From: Leptasterias polaris
Taxonomy: Eukaryota; Echinodermata; Asteroidea; Forcipulatida; Asteriidae
Assembly: GCA_037783415.1 (NCBI GenBank)
Contig: JAZGTN010000003.1
Span: 4,378,501-4,442,500, forward strand
Length of the DNA: 64,000 nt
Direction of reading: 5' to 3'
A program made the position numbers and the translations under genes. The notes under the pieces are model-generated. The model was not told where the DNA came from and searched no databases. It saw only the letters and a program-made list of their open reading frames with translations. The first letter of the stretch is position 1. Each line of letters opens with the position of its first letter. Shown in pieces: positions 46,423 to 58,820 of this stretch.

Positions 46423-46689
46423 GTTATTGTAAAAAATTCCTGTTATTGTAAACTTGTTTATATAAAATGCGTTTACAATTTCGTAATGTTGACCTAATTT
46501 GATGAAATTTATAGAGATTTGCGCAAACCGCAATGTCCAATCTTACTGGTTTTGGCCTATAGAGTATCAATATTTTTAGTTACACATACCTTGCATGACT
46601 TTGTTTAAGTGATACTTACAGATTTCAGCGAGGTGAAATAACCACAAATTTTGTTAATTTTCTCAAAACAGTTAATTTTAGGCAACTTT
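46423..46689 (+). repeat. Spacer copy 30, subfamily S2
   Basis: 267 bp; an S2 copy (AAACTTG, GATACTT) isolated within S5/S6 territory, about 28.7 kb from the previous S2 copy. Confidence 0.97.
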
Positions 46690-47252
46690 GAAAAGTTCAA
46701 GAGAAAGAGGAAAGCACCGTGAAAACCTCAAGAGAAAAGCACCGTGAAAAGTTCAAGAGAAAAGCTCAAGGGAAAAGCAACTTGAAAACCTCAAGAGAAA
46801 AGCACCGTGAAAAGTTCAAGAGAAAAGCACCGTGAAAATTCAAGAGAAAGAAAAAAGCACCGTGAAAAGTTTAAGAAAAAGAGAAAAGCACCGTAAAAAT
46901 TTCAAGAGAAAGAGAAAAGCAACGTGAAAAGTTTAAGAGAAAGAGAAAAGCACCATGAAAAGTTCCAAGAGAAAGAAAAAAGCACCATGAAAAGTTCAAG
47001 AGAAAAGCACCGTGAAAAGCTCAAGAGAAAAGCACCGTGAAAAGCTCAAGAGAAAAGCACTGTGAAAAGTTCAAGAGAAAGAGAAAGAGAAAAGCACCAT
47101 GAAAAGCTGAAGAGAAAAGCACCGTGAAAAGTTCAAGAGAAAGAGAAAGAGAAAGAGAAAAGCAACGTGAAAAGTTTAAGAGAAAGAGAAAAGCACCATG
47201 AAAAGTTCCAAGAGAAAGAGAAAAGCACCATGAAAAGTTCAAGAGAAAAGCA
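46690..47252 (+). repeat. GA block 30, short (563 bp)
   Basis: The post-spacer start is joined to the CTCAAGGG/CAACTTG part near 46,765; about a kilobase of the usual middle is missing. GAAAATTCAAG near 46,835 is one base short of the standard unit. Confidence 0.95.
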
Positions 47253-47519
47253 GTTATTGTAAAAAATTCCTGTTATTGTAAAATTGTTTATATAAAATGC
47301 GTTTACAATTTCGTAATGTTGACCTAATTTGATGAAAATTATAGAGATTTGCGCAAACCGCATTGTCCAATCTTACTGGTTTTGGCCTACAGAGTATCAA
47401 TATTTTTAGTTACACATACCTTGCATGACTTTGTTTAAGTGATATTTACAGATTTCAGCGAGGTGAAATAACCACAAATTTTGTTAATTTTCTCAAAACA
47501 GTTAATTTTAGGCAACTTT
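47253..47519 (+). repeat. Spacer copy 31, subfamily S5
   Basis: 267 bp, CCTACAG type. Confidence 0.97.
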
Positions 47520-49423
47520 GAAAAGTTCAAGAGAAAGAGAAAAGCACCGTGAAAACCTCAAGAGAAAAGCACCGTGAAAAGTTCAAGAGAAAGAGAAAGA
47601 AAAAGAGAAAAGCACCGTGAAAAGTTTAAGAAAAAGAGAAAAGCACCGTGAAAAGAGAAAGAGAAAAGCAACGTGAAAAGTTTAAGAGAAAGAGAAAAGC
47701 ACCATGAAAAGTTCAAGAGAAAGAGAAAAGCACCGTGAAAACCTCAAGAGAAAAGCACCGTGAAAATCTCAAAAGAAAAGCACCGTGAAAAGTTCAAGAG
47801 AGAGAAAAGCACCATGAAAAGTTCAAGAGAAAGAGAAAAGCACTGTGAAAAGCTCAAGAGAAAAGCACCGTGAAAAGTTTAAGAGAAAAGCACCGTGAAA
47901 AGTTCAAGAGAAAAGCTCAAGAGAAAAGCTCCGTGAAAAGTTCAAGAGAAAGAGAAAAGCACCGTGAAGAGTTCAAGAGAAAGAGAAAAGCACCGTAAAA
48001 AGTTCAAGAGAAAGAGAAAAGCACCGTGAAAAGTTCAAGAGAAAAGCTCTAGAGAAAAGCACTGTGAAAAGCTCAAGAGAAAAGCACCGTGAAAAGCTCA
48101 AGAGAAAAGCACCGTGAAAAGTTTAAGAGAAAAGCACCGTGAAAAGTTCAAGAGAAAAGCTCTAGAGAAAAGCACTGTGAAAAGCTCAAGAGAAAAGCAC
48201 CGTGAAAAGCTCAAGAGAAAAGCACCGTGAAAAGCTCAAGAGAAAATCACCATGAAAAGTTCAAGAGAAAAGCTCAAGAGAAAAGCTCAAGAGAAAAGCA
48301 CCGTGAAAAGTTCAAGAGAAAAGCTCAAGAGAAAAGCAACGTGAAAAGCTCAAGAGAAAAGCACCGTGAAAAGTTCAAGAGAAAGAGAAAAGCATCGTGA
48401 AAAGTTTAAGAAATAGAGAAAAGCACCGTGAAAAGTTCAAGAGAAAAGCACCATGAAAAGTTCAAGAGAAAGAGAAAAGCATCGTGAAAAGTTCAAGAGA
48501 AAAGCTCAAGAGAAAAGCACTGTGAAAAGCTCAAGAGAAAAGCACTGTGAAAAGCTCAAGAAAAAAGCACCGTGAAAAGCTCAAGAAAAAAGCACCGTGA
48601 AAAGTTCAAGAGAAAAGCTCAAGAGAAAAGCACCGTGAAAGTTCAAGAGAAAAGCACCGTGAAAAGTTCAAGAGAAAAGCTCAAGGGAAAAGCAACTTGA
48701 AAACCTCAAGAGAAAAGCACCGTGAAAAGTTCAAGAGAAAAGCACCGTGAAAAGTTCAAGAGAAAGAAAAAAGCACCGTGAAAAGTTTAAGAAAAAGAGA
48801 AAAGCACCGTAAAAATTTCAAGAGAAAGAGAAAGAGAAAGAGAAAAGCAACGTGAAAAGTTTAAGAGAAAGAGAAAAGCACCATGAAAAGTTCCAAGAGA
48901 AAGAAAAAAGCACCATGAAAAGTTCAAGAGAAAAGCACCGTGAAAAGCTCAAGAGAAAAGCACCGTGAAAAGCTCAAGAGAAAAGCACTGTGAAAAGTTC
49001 AAGAGAAAGAGAAAGAGAAAAGCACCATGAAAAGCTGAAGAGAAAAGCACCGTGAAAAGTTCAAGAGAAAGAGAAAGAGAAAGAGAAAAGCAACGTGAAA
49101 AGTTTAAGAGAAAGAGAAAAGCACCATGAAAAGTTCCAAGAGAAAGAAAAAAGCACCATGAAAAGTTCAAGAGAAAAGCACCGTGAAAAGCTCAAGAGAA
49201 AAGCACCGTGAAAAGCTCAAGAGAAAAGCACTGTGAAAAGTTCAAGAGAAAGAGAAAGAGAAAAGCACCATGAAAAGCTGAAGAGAAAAGCACCGTGAAA
49301 AGTTCAAGAGAAAGAGAAAGAGAAAGAGAAAAGCAACGTGAAAAGTTTAAGAGAAAGAGAAAAGCACCATGAAAAGTTCCAAGAGAAAGAGAAAAGCACC
49401 ATGAAAAGTTCAAGAGAAAAGCA
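47520..49423 (+). repeat. GA block 31 (1,904 bp)
   Basis: Full block plus an extra 243-bp terminal module (listed separately); AGAAATAGAG marker near 48,411. Confidence 0.95.
48818..49303 (+). repeat. 243-bp terminal-module tandem duplication
   Basis: The spacer-proximal module (GAGAAA run, CAACGTG, TTCCAAG, CACCATG, CACTGTG, GCTGAAG) is repeated with period 243 bp and no spacer between copies; a third, partial copy leads into spacer 32. Confidence 0.93.
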
Positions 49424-49690
49424 GTTATTGTAAAAAATTCCTGTTATTGTAAAATTGTTTATATAAAATGCGTTTACAATTTCGTATTGTTGACCTAATT
49501 TGATGAAATTTATAGAGATTTGCGCAAACCGCAATGTCCAATCTTACTGGTTTTGGCCTATAGAGTATCAATATTTTTAGTTACACATACCTTGCATGAC
49601 TTTGTTTAAGTGATATTTACAGATTTCAGCGAGGTGAAATAACCACAAAGTTTGTTAATTTTCTCAAAACAGTTAATTTTAGGCAACTTT
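49424..49690 (+). repeat. Spacer copy 32, subfamily S6
   Basis: 267 bp, CGTATTG and CAAAGTTTG type. Confidence 0.97.
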
Positions 49691-50649
49691 GAAAAGTTCA
49701 AGAGAAAGAGGAAAGCACCGTGAAAACCTCAAGAGAAAAGCACCGTGAAAAGTTCAAGAGAAAGAGAAAGAGAAAGAGAAAAGCACCGTGAAAAGTTTAA
49801 GAAAAAGAGAAAAGCACCGTGAAAAGAGAAAGAGAAAAGCAACGTGAAAAGTTTAAGAGAAAGAGAAAAGCACCATGAAAAGTTCAAGAGAAAGAGAAAA
49901 GCACCATGAAAAGTTCAAGAGAAAGAGAAAAGCACCGTGAAAACCTCAAGAGAAAAGCACTGTGAAAATCTCAAGAGAAAAGCACCGTGAAAAGTTCAAG
50001 AGAGAGAAAAGCACCATGAAAAGTTCAAGAGAAAGAGAAAAGCACTGTGAAAAGCTCAAGAGAAAAGCACCGTGAAAAGTTTAAGAGAAAAGCACCGTGA
50101 AAAGTTCAAGAGAAAAGCTCAAGAGAAAAGCTCCGTGAAAAGTTCAAGAGAAAGAGAAAAGCACCGTGAAGAGTTCAAGAGAAAGAGAAAAGCACCGTAA
50201 AAAGTTCAAGAGAAAGAGAAAAGCACCGTGAAAAGTTCAAGAGAAAGAAAAAAGCACCGTGAAAAGTTTAAGAAAAAGAGAAAAGCACCGTAAAAATTTC
50301 AAGAGAAAGAGAAAAGCAACGTGAAAAGTTTAAGAGAAAGAGAAAAGCACCATGAAAAGTTCCAAGAGAAAGAAAAAAGCACCATGAAAAGTTCAAGAGA
50401 AAAGCACCGTGAAAAGCTCAAGAGAAAAGCACCGTGAAAAGCTCAAGAGAAAAGCACTGTGAAAAGTTCAAGAGAAAGAGAAAGAGAAAAGCACCATGAA
50501 AAGCTGAAGAGAAAAGCACCGTGAAAAGTTCAAGAGAAAGAGAAAGAGAAAGAGAAAAGCAACGTGAAAAGTTTAAGAGAAAGAGAAAAGCACCATGAAA
50601 AGTTCCAAGAGAAAGAGAAAAGCACCATGAAAAGTTCAAGAGAAAAGCA
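49691..50649 (+). repeat. GA block 32 (959 bp)
   Basis: Colinear with block 35 up to the unit after GAAGAGTTC, then joined near 50,250 to the AAAGAAAAAAGC/GTAAAAATTTC part. Block 35 is 708 bp longer. Confidence 0.95.
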
Positions 50650-50916
50650 GTTATTGTAAAAAATTCCTGTTATTGTAAAATTGTTTATATAAAATGCGTT
50701 TACAATTTCGTAATGTTGACCTAATTTGATGAAAATTATAGAGATTTGCGCAAACCGCATTGTCCAATCTTACTGGTTTTGGCCTACAGAGTATCAATAT
50801 TTTTAGTTACACATACCTTGCATGACTTTGTTTAAGTGATATTTACAGATTTCAGCGAGGTGAAATAACCACAAATTTTGTTAATTTTCTCAAAACAGTT
50901 AATTTTAGGCAACTTT
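50650..50916 (+). repeat. Spacer copy 33, subfamily S5
   Basis: 267 bp, CCTACAG type. Confidence 0.97.
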
Positions 50917-52121
50917 GAAAAGTTCAAGAGAAAGAGAAAAGCACCGTGAAAACCTCAAGAGAAAAGCACCGTGAAAAGTTCAAGAGAAAGAGAAAGAAAA
51001 AGAGAAAAGCACCGTGAAAAGTTTAAGAAAAAGAGAAAAGCACCGTGAAAAGAGAAAGAGAAAAGCAACGTGAAAAGTTTAAGAGAAAGAGAAAAGCACC
51101 ATGAAAAGTTCAAGAGAAAGAGAAAAGCACCGTGAAAACCTCAAGAGAAAAGCACCGTGAAAATCTCAAAAGAAAAGCACCGTGAAAAGTTCAAGAGAGA
51201 GAAAAGCACCATGAAAAGTTCAAGAGAAAGAGAAAAGCACTGTGAAAAGCTCAAGAGAAAAGCACCGTGAAAAGTTTAAGAGAAAAGCACCGTGAAAAGT
51301 TCAAGAGAAAAGCTCAAGAGAAAAGCTCCGTGAAAAGTTCAAGAGAAAGAGAAAAGCACCGTGAAGAGTTCAAGAGAAAGAGAAAAGCACCGTAAAAAGT
51401 TCAAGAGAAAGAGAAAAGCACCGTGAAAAGTTCAAGAGAAAAGCTCTAGAGAAAAGCACTGTGAAAAGCTCAAGAGAAAAGCACCGTGAAAAGCTCAAGA
51501 GAAAAGCACCGTGAAAAGTTTAAGAGAAAAGCACCGTGAAAAGTTCAAGAGAAAAGCTCTAGAGAAAAGCACTGTGAAAAGCTCAAGAGAAAAGCACCGT
51601 GAAAAGCTCAAGAGAAAAGCACCGTGAAAAGCTCAAGAGAAAATCACCATGAAAAGTTCAAGAGAAAAGCTCAAGAGAAAAGCACCGTGAAAAGTTCAAG
51701 AGAAAAGCTCAAGAGAAAAGCAACGTGAAAAGCTCAAGAGAAAAGCACCGTGAAAAGTTCAAGAGAAAGAGAAAAGCATCGTGAAAAGTTTAAGAAATAG
51801 AGAAAAGCACCGTGAAAAGTTCAAGAGAAAAGCACCATGAAAAGTTCAAGAGAAAGAGAAAAGCATCGTGAAAAGTTCAAGAGAAAAGCTCAAGAGAAAA
51901 GCACTGTGAAAAGCTCAAGAGAAAAGCACTGTGAAAAGTTCAAGAGAAAGAGAAAGAGAAAAGCACCATGAAAAGCTGAAGAGAAAAGCACCGTGAAAAG
52001 TTCAAGAGAAAGAGAAAGAGAAAGAGAAAAGCAACGTGAAAAGTTTAAGAGAAAGAGAAAAGCACCATGAAAAGTTCCAAGAGAAAGAGAAAAGCACCAT
52101 GAAAAGTTCAAGAGAAAAGCA
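50917..52121 (+). repeat. GA block 33 (1,205 bp)
   Basis: Colinear with block 34 but 443 bp shorter; the join is near 51,930, where CACTGTG is followed directly by the terminal TTCAAGAG-GAGAAA run. Confidence 0.95.
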
Positions 52122-52388
52122 GTTATTGTAAAAAATTCCTGTTATTGTAAAATTGTTTATATAAAATGCGTTTACAATTTCGTAATGTTGACCTAATTTG
52201 ATGAAAATTATAGAGATTTGCGCAAACCGCATTGTCCAATCTTACTGGTTTTGGCCTACAGAGTATCAATATTTTTAGTTACACATACCTTGCATGACTT
52301 TGTTTAAGTGATATTTACAGATTTCAGCGAGGTGAAATAACCACAAATTTTGTTAATTTTCTCAAAACAGTTAATTTTAGGCAACTTT
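52122..52388 (+). repeat. Spacer copy 34, subfamily S5
   Basis: 267 bp, CCTACAG type. Confidence 0.97.
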
Positions 52389-54036
52389 GAAAAGTTCAAG
52401 AGAAAGAGAAAAGCACCGTGAAAACCTCAAGAGAAAAGCACCGTGAAAAGTTCAAGAGAAAGAGAAAGAAAAAGAGAAAAGCACCGTGAAAAGTTTAAGA
52501 AAAAGAGAAAAGCACCGTGAAAAGAGAAAGAGAAAAGCAACGTGAAAAGTTTAAGAGAAAGAGAAAAGCACCATGAAAAGTTCAAGAGAAAGAGAAAAGC
52601 ACCGTGAAAACCTCAAGAGAAAAGCACCGTGAAAATCTCAAAAGAAAAGCACCGTGAAAAGTTCAAGAGAGAGAAAAGCACCATGAAAAGTTCAAGAGAA
52701 AGAGAAAAGCACTGTGAAAAGCTCAAGAGAAAAGCACCGTGAAAAGTTTAAGAGAAAAGCACCGTGAAAAGTTCAAGAGAAAAGCTCAAGAGAAAAGCTC
52801 CGTGAAAAGTTCAAGAGAAAGAGAAAAGCACCGTGAAGAGTTCAAGAGAAAGAGAAAAGCACCGTAAAAAGTTCAAGAGAAAGAGAAAAGCACCGTGAAA
52901 AGTTCAAGAGAAAAGCTCTAGAGAAAAGCACTGTGAAAAGCTCAAGAGAAAAGCACCGTGAAAAGCTCAAGAGAAAAGCACCGTGAAAAGTTTAAGAGAA
53001 AAGCACCGTGAAAAGTTCAAGAGAAAAGCTCTAGAGAAAAGCACTGTGAAAAGCTCAAGAGAAAAGCACCGTGAAAAGCTCAAGAGAAAAGCACCGTGAA
53101 AAGCTCAAGAGAAAATCACCATGAAAAGTTCAAGAGAAAAGCTCAAGAGAAAAGCACCGTGAAAAGTTCAAGAGAAAAGCTCAAGAGAAAAGCAACGTGA
53201 AAAGCTCAAGAGAAAAGCACCGTGAAAAGTTCAAGAGAAAGAGAAAAGCATCGTGAAAAGTTTAAGAAATAGAGAAAAGCACCGTGAAAAGTTCAAGAGA
53301 AAAGCACCATGAAAAGTTCAAGAGAAAGAGAAAAGCATCGTGAAAAGTTCAAGAGAAAAGCTCAAGAGAAAAGCACTGTGAAAAGCTCAAGAGAAAAGCA
53401 CTGTGAAAAGCTCAAGAAAAAAGCACCGTGAAAAGCTCAAGAAAAAAGCACCGTGAAAAGTTCAAGAGAAAAGCTCAAGAGAAAAGCACCGTGAAAGTTC
53501 AAGAGAAAAGCACCGTGAAAAGTTCAAGAGAAAAGCTCAAGGGAAAAGCAACTTGAAAACCTCAAGAGAAAAGCACCGTGAAAAGTTCAAGAGAAAAGCA
53601 CCGTGAAAAGTTCAAGAGAAAGAAAAAAGCACCGTGAAAAGTTTAAGAAAAAGAGAAAAGCACCGTAAAAATTTCAAGAGAAAGAGAAAGAGAAAGAGAA
53701 AAGCAACGTGAAAAGTTTAAGAGAAAGAGAAAAGCACCATGAAAAGTTCCAAGAGAAAGAAAAAAGCACCATGAAAAGTTCAAGAGAAAAGCACCGTGAA
53801 AAGCTCAAGAGAAAAGCACCGTGAAAAGCTCAAGAGAAAAGCACTGTGAAAAGTTCAAGAGAAAGAGAAAGAGAAAAGCACCATGAAAAGCTGAAGAGAA
53901 AAGCACCGTGAAAAGTTCAAGAGAAAGAGAAAGAGAAAGAGAAAAGCAACGTGAAAAGTTTAAGAGAAAGAGAAAAGCACCATGAAAAGTTCCAAGAGAA
54001 AGAGAAAAGCACCATGAAAAGTTCAAGAGAAAAGCA
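52389..54036 (+). repeat. GA block 34 (1,648 bp)
   Basis: Same length as block 23 and a good reference full-length region-IV block: ACCTC, AATCTCAAAAG, GCTCCGTG, GAAGAGTTC, two CTCTAGAG, AAATCACCATG, AGAAATAGAG, CAACTTG, TTCCAAG and GCTGAAG in order. Confidence 0.96.
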
Positions 54037-54303
54037 GTTATTGTAAAAAATTCCTGTTATTGTAAAATTGTTTATATAAAATGCGTTTACAATTTCGTAT
54101 TGTTGACCTAATTTGATGAAATTTATAGAGATTTGCGCAAACCGCAATGTCCAATCTTACTGGTTTTGGCCTATAGAGTATCAATATTTTTAGTTACACA
54201 TACCTTGCATGACTTTGTTTAAGTGATATTTACAGATTTCAGCGAGGTGAAATAACCACAAAGTTTGTTAATTTTCTCAAAACAGTTAATTTTAGGCAAC
54301 TTT
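54037..54303 (+). repeat. Spacer copy 35, subfamily S6
   Basis: 267 bp, CGTATTG and CAAAGTTTG type. Confidence 0.97.
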
Positions 54304-55970
54304 GAAAAGTTCAAGAGAAAGAGGAAAGCACCGTGAAAACCTCAAGAGAAAAGCACCGTGAAAAGTTCAAGAGAAAGAGAAAGAGAAAGAGAAAAGCACC
54401 GTGAAAAGTTTAAGAAAAAGAGAAAAGCACCGTGAAAAGAGAAAGAGAAAAGCAACGTGAAAAGTTTAAGAGAAAGAGAAAAGCACCATGAAAAGTTCAA
54501 GAGAAAGAGAAAAGCACCATGAAAAGTTCAAGAGAAAGAGAAAAGCACCGTGAAAACCTCAAGAGAAAAGCACTGTGAAAATCTCAAGAGAAAAGCACCG
54601 TGAAAAGTTCAAGAGAGAGAAAAGCACCATGAAAAGTTCAAGAGAAAGAGAAAAGCACTGTGAAAAGCTCAAGAGAAAAGCACCGTGAAAAGTTTAAGAG
54701 AAAAGCACCGTGAAAAGTTCAAGAGAAAAGCTCAAGAGAAAAGCTCCGTGAAAAGTTCAAGAGAAAGAGAAAAGCACCGTGAAGAGTTCAAGAGAAAGAG
54801 AAAAGCACCGTAAAAAGTTCAAGAGAAAGAGAAAAGCACCGTGAAAAGTTCAAGAGAAAAGCTCTAGAGAAAAGCACTGTGAAAAGCTCAAGAGAAAAGC
54901 ACCGTGAAAAGCTCAAGAGAAAAGCACCGTGAAAAGTTTAAGAGAAAAGCACCGTGAAAAGTTCAAGAGAAAAGCTCTAGAGAAAAGCACTGTGAAAAGC
55001 TCAAGAGAAAAGCACCGTGAAAAGCTCAAGAGAAAAGCACCGTGAAAAGCTCAAGAGAAAATCACCATGAAAAGTTCAAGAGAAAAGCTCAAGAGAAAAG
55101 CACCGTGAAAAGTTCAAGAGAAAAGCTCAAGAGAAAAGCAACGTGAAAAGCTCAAGAGAAAAGCACCGTGAAAAGTTCAAGAGAAAGAGAAAAGCATCGT
55201 GAAAAGTTTAAGAAATAGAGAAAAGCACCGTGAAAAGTTCAAGAGAAAAGCACCATGAAAAGTTCAAGAGAAAGAGAAAAGCATCGTGAAAAGTTCAAGA
55301 GAAAAGCTCAAGAGAAAAGCACTGTGAAAAGCTCAAGAGAAAAGCACTGTGAAAAGCTCAAGAAAAAAGCACCGTGAAAAGCTCAAGAAAAAAGCACCGT
55401 GAAAAGTTCAAGAGAAAAGCTCAAGAGGAAAGCACCGTGAAAGTTCAAGAGAAAAGCACCGTGAAAAGTTCAAGAGAAAAGCTCAAGGGAAAAGCAACTT
55501 GAAAACCTCAAGAGAAAAGCACCGTGAAAAGTTCAAGAGAAAAGCACCGTGAAAAGTTCAAGAGAAAGAAAAAAGCACCGTGAAAAGTTTAAGAAAAAGA
55601 GAAAAGCACCGTAAAAATTTCAAGAGAAAGAGAAAAGCAACGTGAAAAGTTTAAGAGAAAGAGAAAAGCACCATGAAAAGTTCCAAGAGAAAGAAAAAAG
55701 CACCATGAAAAGTTCAAGAGAAAAGCACCGTGAAAAGCTCAAGAGAAAAGCACCGTGAAAAGCTCAAGAGAAAAGCACTGTGAAAAGTTCAAGAGAAAGA
55801 GAAAGAGAAAAGCACCATGAAAAGCTGAAGAGAAAAGCACCGTGAAAAGTTCAAGAGAAAGAGAAAGAGAAAGAGAAAAGCAACGTGAAAAGTTTAAGAG
55901 AAAGAGAAAAGCACCATGAAAAGTTCCAAGAGAAAGAGAAAAGCACCATGAAAAGTTCAAGAGAAAAGCA
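54304..55970 (+). repeat. GA block 35 (1,667 bp)
   Basis: Full-length block of the S6-following type (AGAGGAAAGC start, two CACCATG units). Internal AGAGGAAAGC near 55,425 is shared with block 28. Confidence 0.95.
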
Positions 55971-56237
55971 GTTATTGTAAAAAATTCCTGTTATTGTAAA
56001 ATTGTTTATATAAAATGCGTTTACAATTTCGTATTGTTGACCTAATTTGATGAAATTTATAGAGATTTGCGCAAACCGCAATGTCCAATCTTACTGGTTT
56101 TGGCCTATAGAGTATCAATATTTTTAGTTACACATACCTTGCATGACTTTGTTTAAGTGATATTTACAGATTTCAGCGAGGTGAAATAACCACAAAGTTT
56201 GTTAATTTTCTCAAAACAGTTAATTTTAGGCAACTTT
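55971..56237 (+). repeat. Spacer copy 36, subfamily S6
   Basis: 267 bp; the spacer to the left of the second 11,568-bp copy. Confidence 0.97.
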
Positions 56238-57990
56238 GAAAAGTTCAAGAGAAAGAGGAAAGCACCGTGAAAACCTCAAGAGAAAAGCACCGTGAAAAGT
56301 TCAAGAGAAAGAGAAAGAGAAAGAGAAAAGCACCGTGAAAAGTTTAAGAAAAAGAGAAAAGCACCGTGAAAAGAGAAAGAGAAAAGCAACGTGAAAAGTT
56401 TAAGAGAAAGAGAAAAGCACCATGAAAAGTTCAAGAGAAAGAGAAAAGCACCATGAAAAGTTCAAGAGAAAGAGAAAAGCACCGTGAAAACCTCAAGAGA
56501 AAAGCACTGTGAAAATCTCAAGAGAAAAGCACCGTGAAAAGTTCAAGAGAGAGAAAAGCACCATGAAAAGTTCAAGAGAAAGAGAAAAGCACTGTGAAAA
56601 GCTCAAGAGAAAAGCACCGTGAAAAGTTTAAGAGAAAAGCACCGTGAAAAGTTCAAGAGAAAAGCTCAAGAGAAAAGCTCCGTGAAAAGTTCAAGAGAAA
56701 GAGAAAAGCACCGTGAAGAGTTCAAGAGAAAGAGAAAAGCACCGTAAAAAGTTCAAGAGAAAGAGAAAAGCACCGTGAAAAGTTCAAGAGAAAAGCTCTA
56801 GAGAAAAGCACTGTGAAAAGCTCAAGAGAAAAGCACCGTGAAAAGCTCAAGAGAAAAGCACCGTGAAAAGTTTAAGAGAAAAGCACCGTGAAAAGTTCAA
56901 GAGAAAAGCTCTAGAGAAAAGCACTGTGAAAAGCTCAAGAGAAAAGCACCGTGAAAAGCTCAAGAGAAAAGCACCGTGAAAAGCTCAAGAGAAAATCACC
57001 ATGAAAAGTTCAAGAGAAAAGCTCAAGAGAAAAGCACCGTGAAAAGTTCAAGAGAAAAGCTCAAGAGAAAAGCAACGTGAAAAGCTCAAGAGAAAAGCAC
57101 CGTGAAAAGTTCAAGAGAAAGAGAAAAGCATCGTGAAAAGTTTAAGAAATAGAGAAAAGCACCGTGAAAAGTTCAAGAGAAAAGCACCATGAAAAGTTCA
57201 AGAGAAAGAGAAAAGCATCGTGAAAAGTTCAAGAGAAAAGCTCAAGAGAAAAGCACTGTGAAAAGCTCAAGAGAAAAGCACTGTGAAAAGCTCAAGAAAA
57301 AAGCACCGTGAAAAGCTCAAGAAAAAAGCACCGTGAAAAGTTCAAGAGAAAAGCTCAAGAGAAAAGCACCGTGAAAGTTCAAGAGAAAAGCACCGTGAAA
57401 AGTTCAAGAGAAAAGCTCAAGGGAAAAGCAACTTGAAAACCTCAAGAGAAAAGCACCGTGAAAAGTTCAAGAGAAAAGCACCGTGAAAAGTTCAAGAGAA
57501 AGAAAAAAGCACCGTGAAAAGTTTAAGAAAAAGAGAAAAGCACCGTAAAAATTTCAAGAGAAAGAGAAAGAGAAAGAGAAAAGCAACGTGAAAAGTTTAA
57601 GAGAAAGAGAAAAGCACCATGAAAAGTTCCAAGAGAAAGAAAAAAGCACCATGAAAAGTTCAAGAGAAAAGCACCGTGAAAAGCTCAAGAGAAAAGCACC
57701 GTGAAAAGCTCAAGAGAAAAGCACTGTGAAAAGTTCAAGAGAAAGAGAAAGAGAAAAGCACCATGAAAAGCTGAAGAGAAAAGCACCGTGAAAAGTTCAA
57801 GAGAAAGAGAAAGAGAAAGAGAAAAGCAACGTGAAAAGTTTAAGAGAAAGAGAAAAGCACCGTGAAAAGTTCAAGAGAAAGAGAAAGAGAAAGAGAAAAG
57901 CAACGTGAAAAGTTTAAGAGAAAGAGAAAAGCACCATGAAAAGTTCCAAGAGAAAGAGAAAAGCACCATGAAAAGTTCAAGAGAAAAGCA
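56238..57990 (+). repeat. GA block 36 (1,753 bp), chimeric
   Basis: Left part reads like block 35 (S6-following type), right part like block 29 with its 74-bp duplication. The switch at or just right of 57,009 is the junction of the 11,568-bp duplication. Confidence 0.94.
57796..57943 (+). repeat. 74-bp tandem duplication, occurrence 4
   Basis: Duplicate of the one at 46,228, offset 11,568 bp. Confidence 0.92.
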
Positions 57991-58257
57991 GTTATTGTAA
58001 AAAATTCCTGTTATTGTAAACTTGTTTATATAAAATGCGTTTACAATTTCGTAATGTTGACCTAATTTGATGAAATTTATAGAGATTTGCGCAAACCGCA
58101 ATGTCCAATCTTACTGGTTTTGGCCTATAGAGTATCAATATTTTTAGTTACACATACCTTGCATGACTTTGTTTAAGTGATACTTACAGATTTCAGCGAG
58201 GTGAAATAACCACAAATTTTGTTAATTTTCTCAAAACAGTTAATTTTAGGCAACTTT
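57991..58257 (+). repeat. Spacer copy 37, subfamily S2
   Basis: 267 bp; counterpart of copy 30 at +11,568 bp. Confidence 0.97.
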
Positions 58258-58820
58258 GAAAAGTTCAAGAGAAAGAGGAAAGCACCGTGAAAACCTCAAG
58301 AGAAAAGCACCGTGAAAAGTTCAAGAGAAAAGCTCAAGGGAAAAGCAACTTGAAAACCTCAAGAGAAAAGCACCGTGAAAAGTTCAAGAGAAAAGCACCG
58401 TGAAAATTCAAGAGAAAGAAAAAAGCACCGTGAAAAGTTTAAGAAAAAGAGAAAAGCACCGTAAAAATTTCAAGAGAAAGAGAAAAGCAACGTGAAAAGT
58501 TTAAGAGAAAGAGAAAAGCACCATGAAAAGTTCCAAGAGAAAGAAAAAAGCACCATGAAAAGTTCAAGAGAAAAGCACCGTGAAAAGCTCAAGAGAAAAG
58601 CACCGTGAAAAGCTCAAGAGAAAAGCACTGTGAAAAGTTCAAGAGAAAGAGAAAGAGAAAAGCACCATGAAAAGCTGAAGAGAAAAGCACCGTGAAAAGT
58701 TCAAGAGAAAGAGAAAGAGAAAGAGAAAAGCAACGTGAAAAGTTTAAGAGAAAGAGAAAAGCACCATGAAAAGTTCCAAGAGAAAGAGAAAAGCACCATG
58801 AAAAGTTCAAGAGAAAAGCA
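58258..58820 (+). repeat. GA block 37, short (563 bp)
   Basis: Counterpart of block 30, with the same internal join and the same one-base-short unit. Confidence 0.96.
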
